Positions 1 to 10,834 of a DNA stretch of 64,000 bases are shown here, piece by piece. Each line of letters begins with the position of its first letter. Position 1 is the stretch's first letter. The notes under the pieces are model-generated. The model did not search any database. It was not told where the DNA came from and was given only the letters and a program-made list of their open reading frames with translations. The translations under genes were made by a program, and so were the position numbers. Origin of the DNA: Albula goreensis (taxonomy: Eukaryota > Chordata > Actinopteri > Albuliformes > Albulidae); assembly GCA_022829145.1 (NCBI GenBank), contig CM040764.1, positions 18,782,237 through 18,846,236 of the forward strand. Reading direction: 5' to 3'.

Positions 1-139
1 TGTGTGTGTGTGTGTGTGTGTTTGTGAGTCTGTTAGAGAGAGTATTTTGTAAGTATGTCTGTTGGTGAATGCTTGTATGTGAGTATGTGTCTTCCTGTGT
101 ATGTCTGTTTTTTTTTTTCTGTCTCTGCAATATAGTCTC

Positions 140-460
140 CTTTGGAGTCTGCTTTGAGAGAGAGGAGTGGACATGGGGGAGGGGGGAGTGAGGGAGACTA
201 AGAGAGTGAAAGATGGACAGAAGAAGGACAGAGAAGAGAAACAGAAATGGAGAAAGAGAGGGATAGAGCATGGCTACAAATGCATTATGGAGCTGGAAAT
301 TATTGTTTGTGAGCTGTGAAGCCAAACTGGAGAACAGGAGAGATTGAACAAGAGAAAGTGATAAAGAGGAAAACAAACTGAGGGGGAAAATGATTCAAAG
401 AGAGAGAAAGTGCATGTGATAAGAATAGTGTGCTCAGATCAGCAGAAGTGAAAGTGAGCA
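140..460. repeat. Polypurine (GA-rich) tract
   Basis: The + strand is dominated by AGAG, GGAG and GAAAG runs over about 320 bp, inside the palm intron. Small open frames across it have no recognisable protein. Confidence 0.6.
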
Positions 461-639
461 GGAAAACTGCTGAAGTGCAGATCTGGATGGAAGATGCGTA
501 AGGACGACCAGGAGAGCACACTGTGTAGTAAGCTGGCATTCCACACCTGCCGTTTTAGGCACCTGGATACGCACAGATCGGTGTGCGTGCTTTCTGCAGG
601 CCAGGGTGCTGGCAGGGTCAGCCACGGTGCACCATCTGA

Positions 640-960
640 GCATTGTATGCCTTGCATCAGCCGATCAGTACGCCTCGGATCAATGAACTGACTGCACTAC
701 CAAGGCAATGATCTTCGTATGCTGCGCATCAGCTGAGCTTAGATCAGCTCAGCCGCCGCCCTGCACCACCTGCAAAACTGAGTGCTGTGCAAGAGCTGAT
801 CTGGAATCAGTTCAGTGACTGCACTGCCCCACCCATGCGCTGATCTGGGACCACAGCAGAAGCTGACTGACTGCAGCCAAGCCTGTGCAGAGGCAGCTGA
901 TCAGCCAGTGGGCATGAGGATGATCAACTGGTCACCTACGCCGATCCAACTGCCAGGCAC
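640..960. repeat. Degenerate tandem repeat rich in CAGCTGA/GATC
   Basis: Words such as GCTGATC, CAGCTGA and GACTGCA recur at roughly 45-60 bp steps with many substitutions. It looks like an old minisatellite; period and copy number are estimates by eye. Confidence 0.4.
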
Positions 961-1459
961 AGCACGGATTCAACAAACGGCTCCCTTAAAGTGATCCAAA
1001 TACTCAACACTGTATAAATAAAACTAATTAAGCATTTGAATTTATCCAACCACCATAAAGAGTACAAATAAGATGAACAGCGCACTTACGCAGAACCAGA
1101 TGCCAGATATAGGCTATAGCCCGGCCCATGTGCAGAGTCACTGAACTGAATCACTGAATTGTGCAGTGGGTTGTGTGGTTGTGGATCATTGAACAGCATG
1201 ACTTTTTCCCCAAGATCTTTTGATGCTTTTCTTCCACAGTTCTGTTTGTACAGCTGATTTAACATCGATGTATCAGTATGGCATGTTTGAACACTGCATT
1301 TCCATTTTTGTGCTTTCATATTAGTTGCTACAGGTTTTTGTCTTCGTTATTGTTTCTTTATCTCTTGTGTGCAGAAGTTTATCATTAGTTTTTTGTTGCA
1401 TCAGTTCTTCTGATAAACTTGTGTTGAGAAGTCACAGCCCAGTGTTCTGCCCCCTGCAG

Positions 1460-1587
1460 TCAAAAGCCCTGCGAGAGCGATGGCTGCTGGACGGAGCGCC
1501 CTCTGCTGGCTCGGAGGAGGACGAGGCACAGAAACAGCTTCAGGAAGATGAGGCTAAGACCCAGAACCTAGAGGAGACCATTCTGAG
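1460..1587 (+). CDS. palm: palm coding exon (coiled-coil, SKALRERW block)
   Basis: The acceptor CCCCTGCAG and donor AG|GTGAGC bound a 128-nt exon that starts in phase 0 and ends in phase 2. It encodes SKALRERWLLDGAPSAGSEE and a glutamate/glutamine-rich helix ending TILR. This is the second half of the paralemmin N-terminal coiled coil. Confidence 0.93.
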
Positions 1588-4500
1588 GTGAGCTGGGACT
1601 GGAATCAGCAAGATTTATGTGAGCAGGTTCATTAAAATATTACTACAAGTAAAAAGATAAATTGTTGTGAATATATCTCGATGTCTCAGGCTGGAGCAGG
1701 AGCTGGAGGAGCTAGAGACAGGCGTGTCAGCTACCTCCACCAAGGAGAACCTGGCAGAGATCAGCATGAAGCCAATAGACGGTCCGGTAGACAGCCTGGA
1801 CACTGTGAGTCGCGACCCCACACTGCACTGATCACCAGAGGGACGCATGCAGAGTCACAAAGAATGTGACTTTAGGACAACTACAACAAACACTAAAGAC
1901 AACCACTCAATAGGCCATTGGCAAGATCAATCTTCCTCACCACTTGAAGTCAGAATGTTAGTACTTAAAGCATGTTTTGAAAATTCATTAAGGGACCAGA
2001 CAAGACATCATTTTCTGGTCTTTCATATAGAAATGGAGCACCCAAAATTCCAGTCACCAAATGGAACCTCCTGTAGTTCAGAAGCAAGCAGTACAGAAGG
2101 AAATACCTTCTGTCCAATCAGAGATTTCCTCCCTATAGTTGTATTTTTATGCCATAGTGTGAGTCATGGTGCTTTTTGGTCATGAATCTAAAGCTGCAGC
2201 TGAACAGATTCCCTGCTCTCTTTCCTTACAGACTCCTGCAACTGTTGTCACAGGTAAGAGTCATATCTCTGAGACTGTGTCCAAGGTAAGAGTCGTACGT
2301 CTAAGATGCTCTGACACTTCAGATTGAGTCAGTCATACTGAGCGACTCAGTAATATTTTTCAGATTCTCCTTATATGTTTGGAATTGCAGTATACATTGG
2401 AATGAAACCAAGCATACACAAGGGAGGTCCAGGAACAGGGCTGAGTGAAATGGAGAAAGTTAGTCATAACTCTCAGACTGTGACGTTTAGGAAGGAGTCA
2501 GTACTATATAGCCAATTAAACACATGGAGCATGTTAGTTAATGAGTCATCAACTAGAGTGACTCAGTCATCTGCAGCAACTCAGTCATGATAGTGAGTTA
2601 GTCAGAGTGAGTCAGTTATATAGAGCCAGTGAATCACATGGAGTCTGTCAGTCATATCTCTCAGACTTCAGCGCTGTTGTCTGCGGTGCAGAGGAGGAAT
2701 TTTAGGGTTACACCCCAGATGCTGTTTAATATCATCATCTCATTTCCTGTGACGGCACCCTCAGGCTCTCTGCTCTGAGAAGTGCTGAAATTCAGATGTT
2801 AGGCAGATTACCCTGAAAGTGATCACAGCCATTACCCATTATGTATTGATTTTTACGGGTTTTGAAATTGGACACCATTTGCGTTTAGCAGTGGATTTGA
2901 GATGAGTAAGACACAGGCACAGTTTTGTGAGAGAAATGGGGCCGCTTTATTTACATTTGAAACCCTATGTCAGAATTCTGGCCGGAGAATGTAGCGTTCC
3001 CTCTGTTTAGGAAAGTAGTGGGGAGCAGTCTCCTTTTTCCAGTTCGGACAAAACTCCCCCTCCCTCTCTCTCTCTCCTGTCTCTCTCTCCTGCCTCTACT
3101 TGTGCTGGAACACCACTCTGTCTCTCCACCTCTCTCTCTACTCATGCCCTGGCCTCGCTGCCCTCTGTCTCACTCTGTGGTCTTTAGAGGTCAAAGTTCA
3201 CAGCAGCCCCCGTGTGGACAGTCCCAGGCGTGGCTCAGATATGATGAAGGCAGGTGAGTCTGCGTCCCCTGCCTCGCAGATGCAAATGAATAAAATAAAG
3301 CGCTAAGGTTTTATGACCACTGTGCCTCTCTTTCCGGCCCCCTCTGCGCCCTGCAGCCCCTCCTTCACATAATGTGCCTCTGACAGACACAGCTCTGTGC
3401 CAGCAAGGCCGCCTCGCCCCAATTTTCACTCCGCTTATGTACTAGTGTTTCACTCTTCCTCTGTGGTGGCTGGGGAGCTGGGGGAAGGAAAGTCTCACCT
3501 TTCAAGCTGTGTATTTGTGTCGACCAGTTTTCATTCCCTTAGCAAATATATGAATACCCCCCCCCAGCAAGTAAACCCAAAGCTTCCTCTTAATCATTGC
3601 TTTCTCTTTCTTCGTGTCACATTAGAGATTATGAATAAGCTGGGGTTCATTTGAAGAGATTAAATTTTATAATTAAAAGAATTATAATTAGACTGAATAA
3701 AGTCCCTCTGTTAACTGCTCACCCACCAGTGTTTATTATTCAGCCCACTCCTAATATGTAATATTGTTGCGCTGTTCTTCTGTTAGTATCTACTAGTGTC
3801 TTCCATCTCTAAGCCTATGTTTTTCCATCACTCAGTCAACCAATCAACCAATTGAAATGAAATATGGTTCATATGTGTAATACGGCATTACCGACTGAAG
3901 TACAATTGCATTCAACTGAGGGAAAAAGATGCACAGTGACTACAGAGATCAGATTGCTTCAGCAGAGGATGTAGAATGTACAGTATATTTTATCTGTGCA
4001 TGTGCTGTAATATGTGTCCTGATGCAATGAAGTTCAGTTATAGAATATAAATGTAAATGGTGCTGTGTGGTATTTAGGATTTATGTATTATAGTTATACA
4101 TACATATTATAAGTATATCTAGTATGTAAGACAGTAATATTGTAAAATATATAAGACTTCAGTAGAATATGCTAATTTGTAATTTAGTGGATCATTGTCT
4201 GTCTATTTGTAAATTTGTCCCAGTCGGAGTAGTTGATCCTTCTGCGTATATGTGTGTGAGTGTGTTTGAGAGAGAAAGAGGGAGAGAGAGAGTGCATTTG
4301 CGTGTGTGCCTACAGACTGATAGTTCTAAGTTGGCGATGCATGCTAAGTATGCAATTGAAATGGCTTTCTTCTAGGAAATAAATCCCCTACACATCCAAG
4401 TATCTGGCATATTGGCTGTTGCCATGGCATCACTGTTAGGCTCCACAGGTGGCTGCTGCCGTATCTTCCCAGCCATTGGTTGCCACTTTTGTGCATCACG

Positions 4501-7500
4501 TCACTTTCCTGGGAATCCTAACCTTCTTTTTCCTGTATCTCTGAAACTGCCTCAGTGCTCAGCAAGAGCATCGCCCAATCTTAGCGGCCATTTTCACAGA
4601 CCAGAACTCACTGACCACAGAGAAATATCACTTCTCTTAGCAGTGCTGTATAAGAGTGCCTTTTTGTCCTCCAGGTTGTGAGTGAGCAAAGGTGCATGAG
4701 CGGTTGAGGGTGACAGCTTTACTGAGTGAGTGAGGGTTTGGGCGAGTGGGTGGGTCAATGAGTGAGAATATGTGAGTGAGACTGAGTGAGTGAGTGTTGA
4801 GTGAGCTGGAGGGTGAGTGCGTGAGGGGGTGTGAGTGAGTGAGTGAGTGAGTGAGGGGGTATGAGTGAGTGGAGTGGTGAGTGAGGGGGTATGAGTGAGT
4901 GAGTGAGTGAGTGAGTGAGTGAGTGAGGGGGTATGAGTGAGTGAGTGAGTGAGGGGGTATGAGTGAGTGAGTGTAGACTTGGACACTGAGAGGAAGTTCT
5001 GGCTGCGTTATTGAAAGTATGGTCACTCAGAGCAGAGGGGTGTGCTGGCTGTCCTCCTGTTAGACTGTCTGTAGAGAGAGAGGGGGCCAGATGCAGATCC
5101 TAACCTCCCCTCTTATTGATGCTCCAGCGATGTACTCTGTTGAGATCACCGTTGAGAAGGACAAACTCACAGGAGAGACTAAAGTGCTGTCTACCAACAC
5201 AATGCTGCCGAAAGACCTGTCTCACCAGGCCGTCAAAGTGTATGAGGATGACCTCAAAGGTGACAGCCCAGAAGCCATGCAAAAAAAAGTATGCTCAGTG
5301 CAGTACACTTTACGAGAAGTGTCCGAGATGCGATCAGTTATCGGCACATCTTTAACACCTTGTGTCCTGCAGAGGAGGAAAAAATTCTAATTTTGGGAGC
5401 AAACCCCTTTCATGGTATCGATTTATTTACTTAAACTCAGGATTTAAAGAAGAAATTAAAGAAATGTTTCCCAACAGATTGCTATTTTATGTTCTATAAA
5501 ATCTTTGTCACAGAATTATAAAACAGTTGCAGCCACTGTTGCTGTAAAAAAACTCCCAAATCTTATCTTTTAATGTACGCCAGTCATCGTGCCTTTTATT
5601 TTAAAAAGTGCAGTTTTTGTGTGGATATTTCACTTCTCGTAAAGTGAAAACAAAAATGTGCGTTGACCCCAGCATTGCTGCTGTAGAGGCGTGGCAAATG
5701 ATTCCTGAATGATAACTCTAACCTCATCCTCTCCATCAGACCTCAAACCTTCCCCACACCTCTTACACCACAGATCTCAAACCTTCCCCACACCTCTCAC
5801 ACCACAGATCTCAAACCTTCCCCACACCTCTCACACCACAGATCTCAAACCTTCCCCTCACCTCTCACACCACAGATCTCAAACCTTCCCCACACCTCTC
5901 ACACCACAGATCTCAAACCTTCCCCACCTCTCACACCACAGACCTCAAACCTTCCCCACACCTGTCACACCACAGACCTCAAACCTTCCCCACGCCTCTC
6001 ACACCACAGACCTCAAACCTTCCCCACACCTCTCACACCACAGATCTCAAACCTTCCCCACGCCTCTCACACCACAGATCTCAAACCTTCCCCACACCTC
6101 TCACACCACAGATCTCAAACCTTCCCTCACCTCTCACACCACAGACCTCAAACCTTCCCCACACCCCTCACACCACAGATCTCAAACCTTCCCCACACCT
6201 CTCACACCACAGATCTCAAACCTTCCCCACACCTGTCACACCACAGATCTCAAACCTTCCCCTCACCTCTCACACCACAGACCTCAAACCTTCCCCACAC
6301 CTCTCACACCACAGATCTCAAACCTTCCCCTCACCTCTCACACCACAGATCTCAAACCTTCCCCACACCTCTCACACCACAGATCTCAAACCTTCCCCCA
6401 CACCTCTCACACCACAGATCTCAAACCTTCCCCTCACCTCTCACACCACAGATCTCAAACCTTCCCCACACCTCTCACACCACAGATCTCAAACCTTCCC
6501 CACACCTCTCACACCACAGATCTCAAACCTTTCCCCCTCACCTTCTCACACCACAGATCTCAAACCTTCCCCTCACCTCTCACACCACAGATCTCAAACC
6601 TTCCCCCACCTCTCACACCACAGATCTCAAACCTTCCCCACACCTCTCACACCACAGATCTCAAACCTTCCCACACCTCTCACACCACAGATCTCAAACC
6701 TTCCCCACACCTCTCACACCACAGATCTCAAACCTTCCCCTCACCTCTCACACCACAGATCTCAAACCTTCCCCACACCTCTCACACCACAGATCTCAAA
6801 CCTTCCCCACACCTCTCACACCACAGATCTCAAACCTTCCCCACACCTCTCACACCACAGATCTCAAACCTTCCCCACACCTCTCACACCACAGATCTCA
6901 AACCTTCCCCACACCTCTCACACCACAGATCTCAAACCTTCCCCACACCTCTCCACAGATCTCAAACCTTCCCCACACCTCTCACACCACAGATCTCAAA
7001 CCTTCCCCACACCTCTCACACCACAGATCTCAAACCTTCCCCACACCTCTCACACCACAGATCTCAAACCTTCCCCACACCTCTCACACCACAGATCTCA
7101 AACCTTCCCACACCTCTCACACCACAGATCTCAAACCTTCCCCACACCTCTCACACCACAGATCTCAAACCTTCCCCACGCCTCTCACACCACAGATCTG
7201 AAGCCAGGCTGGCTTATTATGACCCATTAGATTGGCTGGCACTTACTTAGATCACACTGGCTGACAATGTTTAGATTTTGGTATTTGGTAGGTAAATGTG
7301 CATGAATTCTTCATTATTCTCCATTATATTATCAGAGGTGGTTACTCAGCATAGGAATGTAAATGCTGCTAAAATCACATCATGGCTTATAAAATTATTC
7401 TATCTCATTAAATGCTCTGTGGGACGTATATTGTCAGACGGCAGGTAAAGGCCCAGGGCTTGATTGAGATTTGGACTTTTAGTGGCAAGGAGTAATGAAT

Positions 7501-9037
7501 AAAAGCTACAGAAAGTGGAGCCATGCTAGGTAGATTCAACTGATGTAAAGAGTTAAATATTTCAATGTGCTGAAACGAAATATGGATGAAAATGTTTAAC
7601 TATTTAAAGAGTCCTGACATTTGATTTGGAGAAATTCATTTGTGATATCAAATTCTGTGTAAAGTAGAGGCTTTTTATTCTTGTTAGAATATATGGCCTG
7701 GCAGATAACTTCATTCACAGAGCTTTTATTACAAATTTTCCAGTGGCTTCAAAAATGGTAAATGAGCAGTGGAAAAAATATTAAAATCATACAAGGAAGT
7801 TTTATATTCTGTTTGTTGCTAATAAATAATTCCTCATGACTGGTTTTATGCCTACGGGTATCTCTCTGTCACAGTCCTGTTTTCATATTTATTGATGATG
7901 TCATAAATATGAACTGTGCAGTGCTGTTTATCTATGCCTGAGAGCCAGACAGACAGTACTTCACTACCCAGAATCCAGTGCTGTATATCCCCCACATTAC
8001 CCCCAGGACTGTTCACTCTTCTGTTTTGCCTGCTCTGTATGACTGCTTTATTGCAAGTGGGAGCTTTTGCTGTTTTCATTGGTGGCTACCTGCAGCCTGC
8101 AGACCAACTAGCCTTTGCTGCCAATCATTTGCTGCATTTTATCCCCTCCCCGCTGTGACCCAACACTTTGCCAGTATGTGGGAGGAGTCTGGCATTACAG
8201 TGTATTTTCCAAAGCATGTGGTGGATTTTAATAAAACCTCTATGGACTTAGATCTCTCTTCTCACTTCTCTCTGTCTTCCTAATCTCTCCATTTCTCCCT
8301 CTCCATCTCACTTGTTCTCTCTCTCACCCCTTTTATCTCTGGTATCTGTCCCTCCCTCCTCCTCCTTTGTCTGTCTCACTCTCTTTGTCTCTCTCCATCT
8401 CTCAGTGGTGCATGAGGTGCGTGGGACAGACTCCTCTCTGGAGAACGGAGTCCGGCTGCTGAGCTCCTCAGAGGTGGAGGAACTCATTCACAAAGCGGAT
8501 GCAGTCGATGCCGGAGGCACGCCGGAGAAAACGGCCGTGGCTGAGAAAACGGTGGATATTCCAGAGAAGGTGGGCGTGGCAGGAAAAGCACAAGCGGCAG
8601 ATGCAGCATGTGTTTCAGGTGAGGGCGAGACCCCTCCCGGTGCAGAGGAGGGGACAGCAACACCGCCAGCAGAAGCGGCAAAGACCCCCAAGAAGGAGAT
8701 CACAGGCCTGGAAGCCAAGCCCACGGCTGGGGTCCCTCCCACAGAGACGGCCGGGGCCACGGCGGAGAACCCGGTCTCCATGGTGTTCATGGGGTACCAG
8801 AACGTGGAGGACGAGGCCGAAACCAAGAAGATGCTGGGGCTGGAGGGCACGGTGAAGGCCGAGGTGGTGCTCATTGAGGACCAGGCCAACGGCAAAGAGG
8901 AGCAGGCCCCGTCCAATGGGAGCACCGCTGAGGTCAAAGGTCAGGAGGTGGAAGGGGAGAAGGCAGAATCCGACCCCGTGGCAGCGGAACTCAACACCAA
9001 GGAGAAACGACCCTGCAAGTGCTGTTCCATCATGTGA
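1460..9037 (+). CDS. palm: Paralemmin-1, six 3' coding exons (partial gene, N-terminus outside window)
   Basis: Coding exons are 1460-1587, 1690-1804, 2232-2253, 3188-3253, 5128-5259 and 8406-9037. They join in phase into 364 codons plus stop. Paralemmin is a lipid-anchored plasma-membrane phosphoprotein linked to membrane dynamics and cell-shape control, abundant in neurons. Recognisable family blocks, in order: SKALRERWLLDG and an acidic coiled-coil tail; AMYSVEITVEKDKLTGET; SSSEVEELIHKADAV; FMGYQNVEDEAETKK; and the C-terminus KCCSIM, a CaaX box with adjacent cysteines for prenylation and palmitoylation. The human protein is 387 residues; here about 45 N-terminal residues (start codon and first coiled-coil half) must lie left of base 1. 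Reading frame, phases and motifs all agree, so the family call is very secure. Whether it is the palm1a or palm1b duplicate cannot be told. Confidence 0.95.
1690..1804 (+). CDS. palm: palm coding exon (end of coiled coil)
   Basis: The acceptor GTCTCAG|G completes an arginine codon from the previous exon. The donor is ACT|GTGAGT. The 115 nt encode LEQELEELETGVSATST followed by KENLAEISMKPIDGPVDS. The KEN match to human paralemmin and the phase fit support it. Confidence 0.9.
2232..2253 (+). CDS. palm: palm 22-nt micro-exon
   Basis: This very short exon lies between TTCCTTACAG and GTAAGAG and encodes TPATVVT plus one base. It is needed in phase: the previous exon ends in phase 0 and the next begins with two bases completing a GAG codon. 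A second copy of the same donor (AGGTAAGAGTC) lies 32 bp downstream but would put the rest out of frame. Sequence conservation alone is too weak to prove the exon. Confidence 0.72.
2254..3187. other. palm intron with scattered AGTCAT / CTCAGACT repeats
   Basis: GAGTCAGTCAT, AGTCATATCTCTCAGACT and similar words recur between 2260 and 2670 as an imperfect, irregular repeat. From about 3050 to 3150 a pyrimidine-rich tract leads toward the next acceptor. No exon seen. Confidence 0.5.
3188..3253 (+). CDS. palm: palm coding exon (SPRRGSDMMKA block)
   Basis: The acceptor TCTTTAG and donor GCAG|GTGAGT bound 66 nt, phase 1 to phase 1. The peptide EVKVHSSPRVDSPRRGSDMM plus KA lines up with the human segment ending GSPMMKA, just before the AMYSVEI block. 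Confidence 0.9.
3254..5127. other. palm intron, unique sequence plus a GAGT array
   Basis: The first 1.4 kb is AT-rich unique sequence without a recognisable feature. The last part carries the (GAGT)n array described separately. Confidence 0.6.
4721..4976. repeat. (GAGT)n tetranucleotide array with GAGGGGGTAT interruptions
   Basis: About 250 bp of GAGT repeats are broken at fairly regular places by GAGGGGGTAT. It gives long Thr/His/Ser/Leu open frames on the minus strand that are repeat artefacts. Confidence 0.9.
5128..5259 (+). CDS. palm: palm coding exon (AMYSVEITVEKDK core block)
   Basis: The acceptor GCTCCAG and donor CAAAG|GTGACA bound 132 nt. It encodes AMYSVEITVEKDKLTGETK followed by VLSTNTMLPKDLSHQAVKVY and EDDLK, the most conserved block of the paralemmin family. 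The apparent open frame running on past 5259 is intron. Confidence 0.96.
5739..7200. repeat. 34-bp minisatellite, about 43 copies, in palm intron 5
   Basis: The unit reads CTCACACCACAGATCTCAAA then CCTTCCCCACACCT (34 bp), mostly identical, with a few short or long units and T/C or A/G variants (AGATCT versus AGACCT). Since 34 is not a multiple of 3, the three frames rotate and an open frame of 513 codons (5709-7250) results. Its peptide is a repeat translation, not a gene. On the + strand nearly every unit has a pyrimidine-rich run ending CACCACAG, resembling a 3' splice site. Confidence 0.96.
7201..8251. other. palm intron 5, unique AT-rich part
   Basis: No repeat, exon or RNA gene was recognised between the minisatellite and the pyrimidine tract of the last exon. 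Confidence 0.5.
8252..8405 (+). promoter_or_regulatory. palm: Extended AG-free pyrimidine tract before the last palm exon
   Basis: No AG dinucleotide occurs from 8252 until the acceptor AG at 8404-8405, and the strand is almost wholly C/T. CCTAATC (branch A near 8283) fits the branch-point consensus, about 120 nt upstream of the exon. Long pyrimidine tracts of this kind are typical PTB-family binding sites. Confidence 0.6.
8406..9037 (+). CDS. palm: palm terminal coding exon with CaaX box
   Basis: The acceptor ATCTCTCAG is preceded by 152 nt without AG. The exon opens VVHEVRGTDSSLENGVRLLS and ends CKCCSIM-TGA at 9035-9037. It carries SSSEVEELIHKADA, then an alanine/proline/glutamate-rich low-complexity stretch, then KKEITG and FMGYQNVEDEAETKKMLGLE. 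The last four residues CSIM are a CaaX prenylation signal. Human PALM has an alternatively spliced ~44-residue segment around REITG; here that stretch lies within one large exon that has internal donor-like and acceptor-like sites. Confidence 0.95.
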
Positions 9038-10580
9038 GACAACCCCACCCACCCTGTCCCCTACTCTGCCCTACTGCACGCCCGTGCTCACAGCAACTTT
9101 ACCGTTTCAATAACATCAGGCTGTAAACAGCAAAAAAACTCAAAAATGCCCAAAAATTTGTTCTGTATCCTCTGAACTTTGGTTCTTCCCTAAAATGCTT
9201 TTCCACTTCTTGTTGCATTTACATTTTTTGTTGTTTTTAATACCTATTCATGTACTTCTCCCCCCTTTACTTTGCATATGGTGTGTATAGTTATTACTGG
9301 TAATACAGAACCTGACACTCTGGGACACAGTACCTAGATCTGAGAGTTGGAACAAGAGAAAAAAAAAATTCATTCAGTCATTTGGTTCTGTCTCAACAAA
9401 GACATTGTAAAATTTCATAAAAATGAATATTGTAGTCTCATGTATCAAAACATATTTTATATCTGAAGACATTACATGAATTTTTTATCTTTTACCCTGC
9501 TTCATAAATGTCATTGTTTCATATTTAAGCAATGAATTGTGGTTATATGAAGCAGCTAGAACAAAGTATTTGGCCCAGATGAAGAAGTCTACTGTGCAGC
9601 ATTAATGACTGTCAGTGCTGTGAAAGAATTCTTCAGGTTTTAGTTTTGCCAGAAGTAAAGAAGCATTAACCAGATTTTATGTATACAGAACAGAACTGCA
9701 GTAAATCACAGATGTCGTAATGGAAAGTCTCCTGGATCCTCTGGTCCACCATGTGTTTTGTACACTGGTTGGTGAATCAGCATCTTTGCTCAGACAAGGC
9801 CAGAAATCTTTCAGAGGCAAAGAAATGTAAATGGCACGCTTTATTTGACATTATGTCTCAGGTCATAATCTCAGCTAGCCTGCCATTTGCAGCTCCTTTT
9901 TTTCTCTCTGAAACCCCCTAAACTCATCCCTCAACTTGATGGTCAAGATAGTTGTGCTTTCACAGCCTTTTGAAATACAGGCTAGTCAAATGGCTAAGCA
10001 TCTCCAGTGAAGACTCCAGTGAAGGCACAGAAAATGTTCTGAAGCTGACTTTCTGTGCTGTTCTAAACTATGCACGAAGTTTCCTTCTCAGACTGCAGAC
10101 TGGCACTTAGAAATCCACAGAACAAACTGCCTTTGCATGTTACGGGGGTAAAAATGGATCTCGGTTTGAGCCCCTTAGACCTGAAGTCAGGGCTGTTAAA
10201 CCTCGGTACATTCCAGGACTAAAGACTTTCCAAGTGTTCAGTTTTGCTTTAGTCATTAAAATTTTTGATATTTCATTTGTTTATCTTCCCATCTATCAAA
10301 AGAATGTTTTTTTTGTGTGGCTTACTTTGCAGATTTCAGTATTGCTCTTAACATATTCTTCCTGTTTTCAGTTTTTTGCTTAAGATCAATTTTTTGGGCA
10401 GATGTGGAATGAGTGATGTTTGGGCGCTGAAAGGCTGAGTGAAAAAGTCTCGTGTGTTTTCTGAGGAGTGTGATGATGAGCAGAGGGTGGAGCTGCTTGG
10501 CTGTGTGGGGCAGAAATCTGCCCCTCTGTGTTGGGCTCAGGTGTTACCAAAGGCCCTTGTCTTATCCTATCGCAAATAAA
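9038..10580 (+). other. palm: palm 3' untranslated region
   Basis: About 1.5 kb of AT-rich, non-coding sequence follows the stop codon with no splice-consistent open frame. An AATAAA at 10575-10580 is the best downstream polyadenylation signal. The 3' end is inferred; no transcript data were available. Confidence 0.65.
10575..10580 (+). promoter_or_regulatory. palm: Candidate polyadenylation signal of palm (AATAAA)
   Basis: This is a canonical AATAAA hexamer 1.54 kb after the stop codon, followed within about 30 nt by TTTTGTTTG, a U/GU-rich downstream element. Confidence 0.55.
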
Positions 10581-10792
10581 CTACATTTTGTTTGCAAAAC
10601 TGGCTGGGTAATGGATGCTCTTGTGTTTGCTTGATTGATTTATAGCTGATTTACAGTCACTTCTCTTTAAATATCTTGGCATTTTCTTCAGCCAGTCACT
10701 TTGGGGAATATTTGTACCAGGAACATTTTGGTAGAATCGTAATTCTGGCAATGATGTAAGAATTTTTAACCACAGCAGGGAGGAAAGTGATG

Positions 10793-10834
<42 letters not shown>

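Larger units (their letters stand above)
1..1459. other. palm intron: low-complexity and degenerate repeats, no exon seen
   Basis: The stretch begins with a (TG)n tract at 1-21. It continues with a purine-rich tract at about 140-460 and a diverged tandem repeat at about 640-960 rich in GATC and CAGCTGA words. The missing N-terminal paralemmin sequence was looked for and not found, so upstream exons lie outside the window. Confidence 0.6.

Noticed and set aside
1-1459. Upstream palm exons within the window
   Set aside because: No stretch reading like the paralemmin N-terminal coiled coil (ERLQAIAEKRKRQ-type) was found in any frame.
4594-5026. Two minus-strand open frames rich in Leu-Thr-His-Ser
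   Set aside because: They follow the (GAGT)n array and exist only because the tetranucleotide repeat lacks stops.
5709-7250. 513-codon open frame
   Set aside because: It is the translation of a 34-bp minisatellite inside a palm intron, with no start context, domain or splice support.
8488-9052. Minus-strand and alternative-frame open frames of up to 149 codons
   Set aside because: Shadows of the GC-rich last palm exon; no protein similarity.
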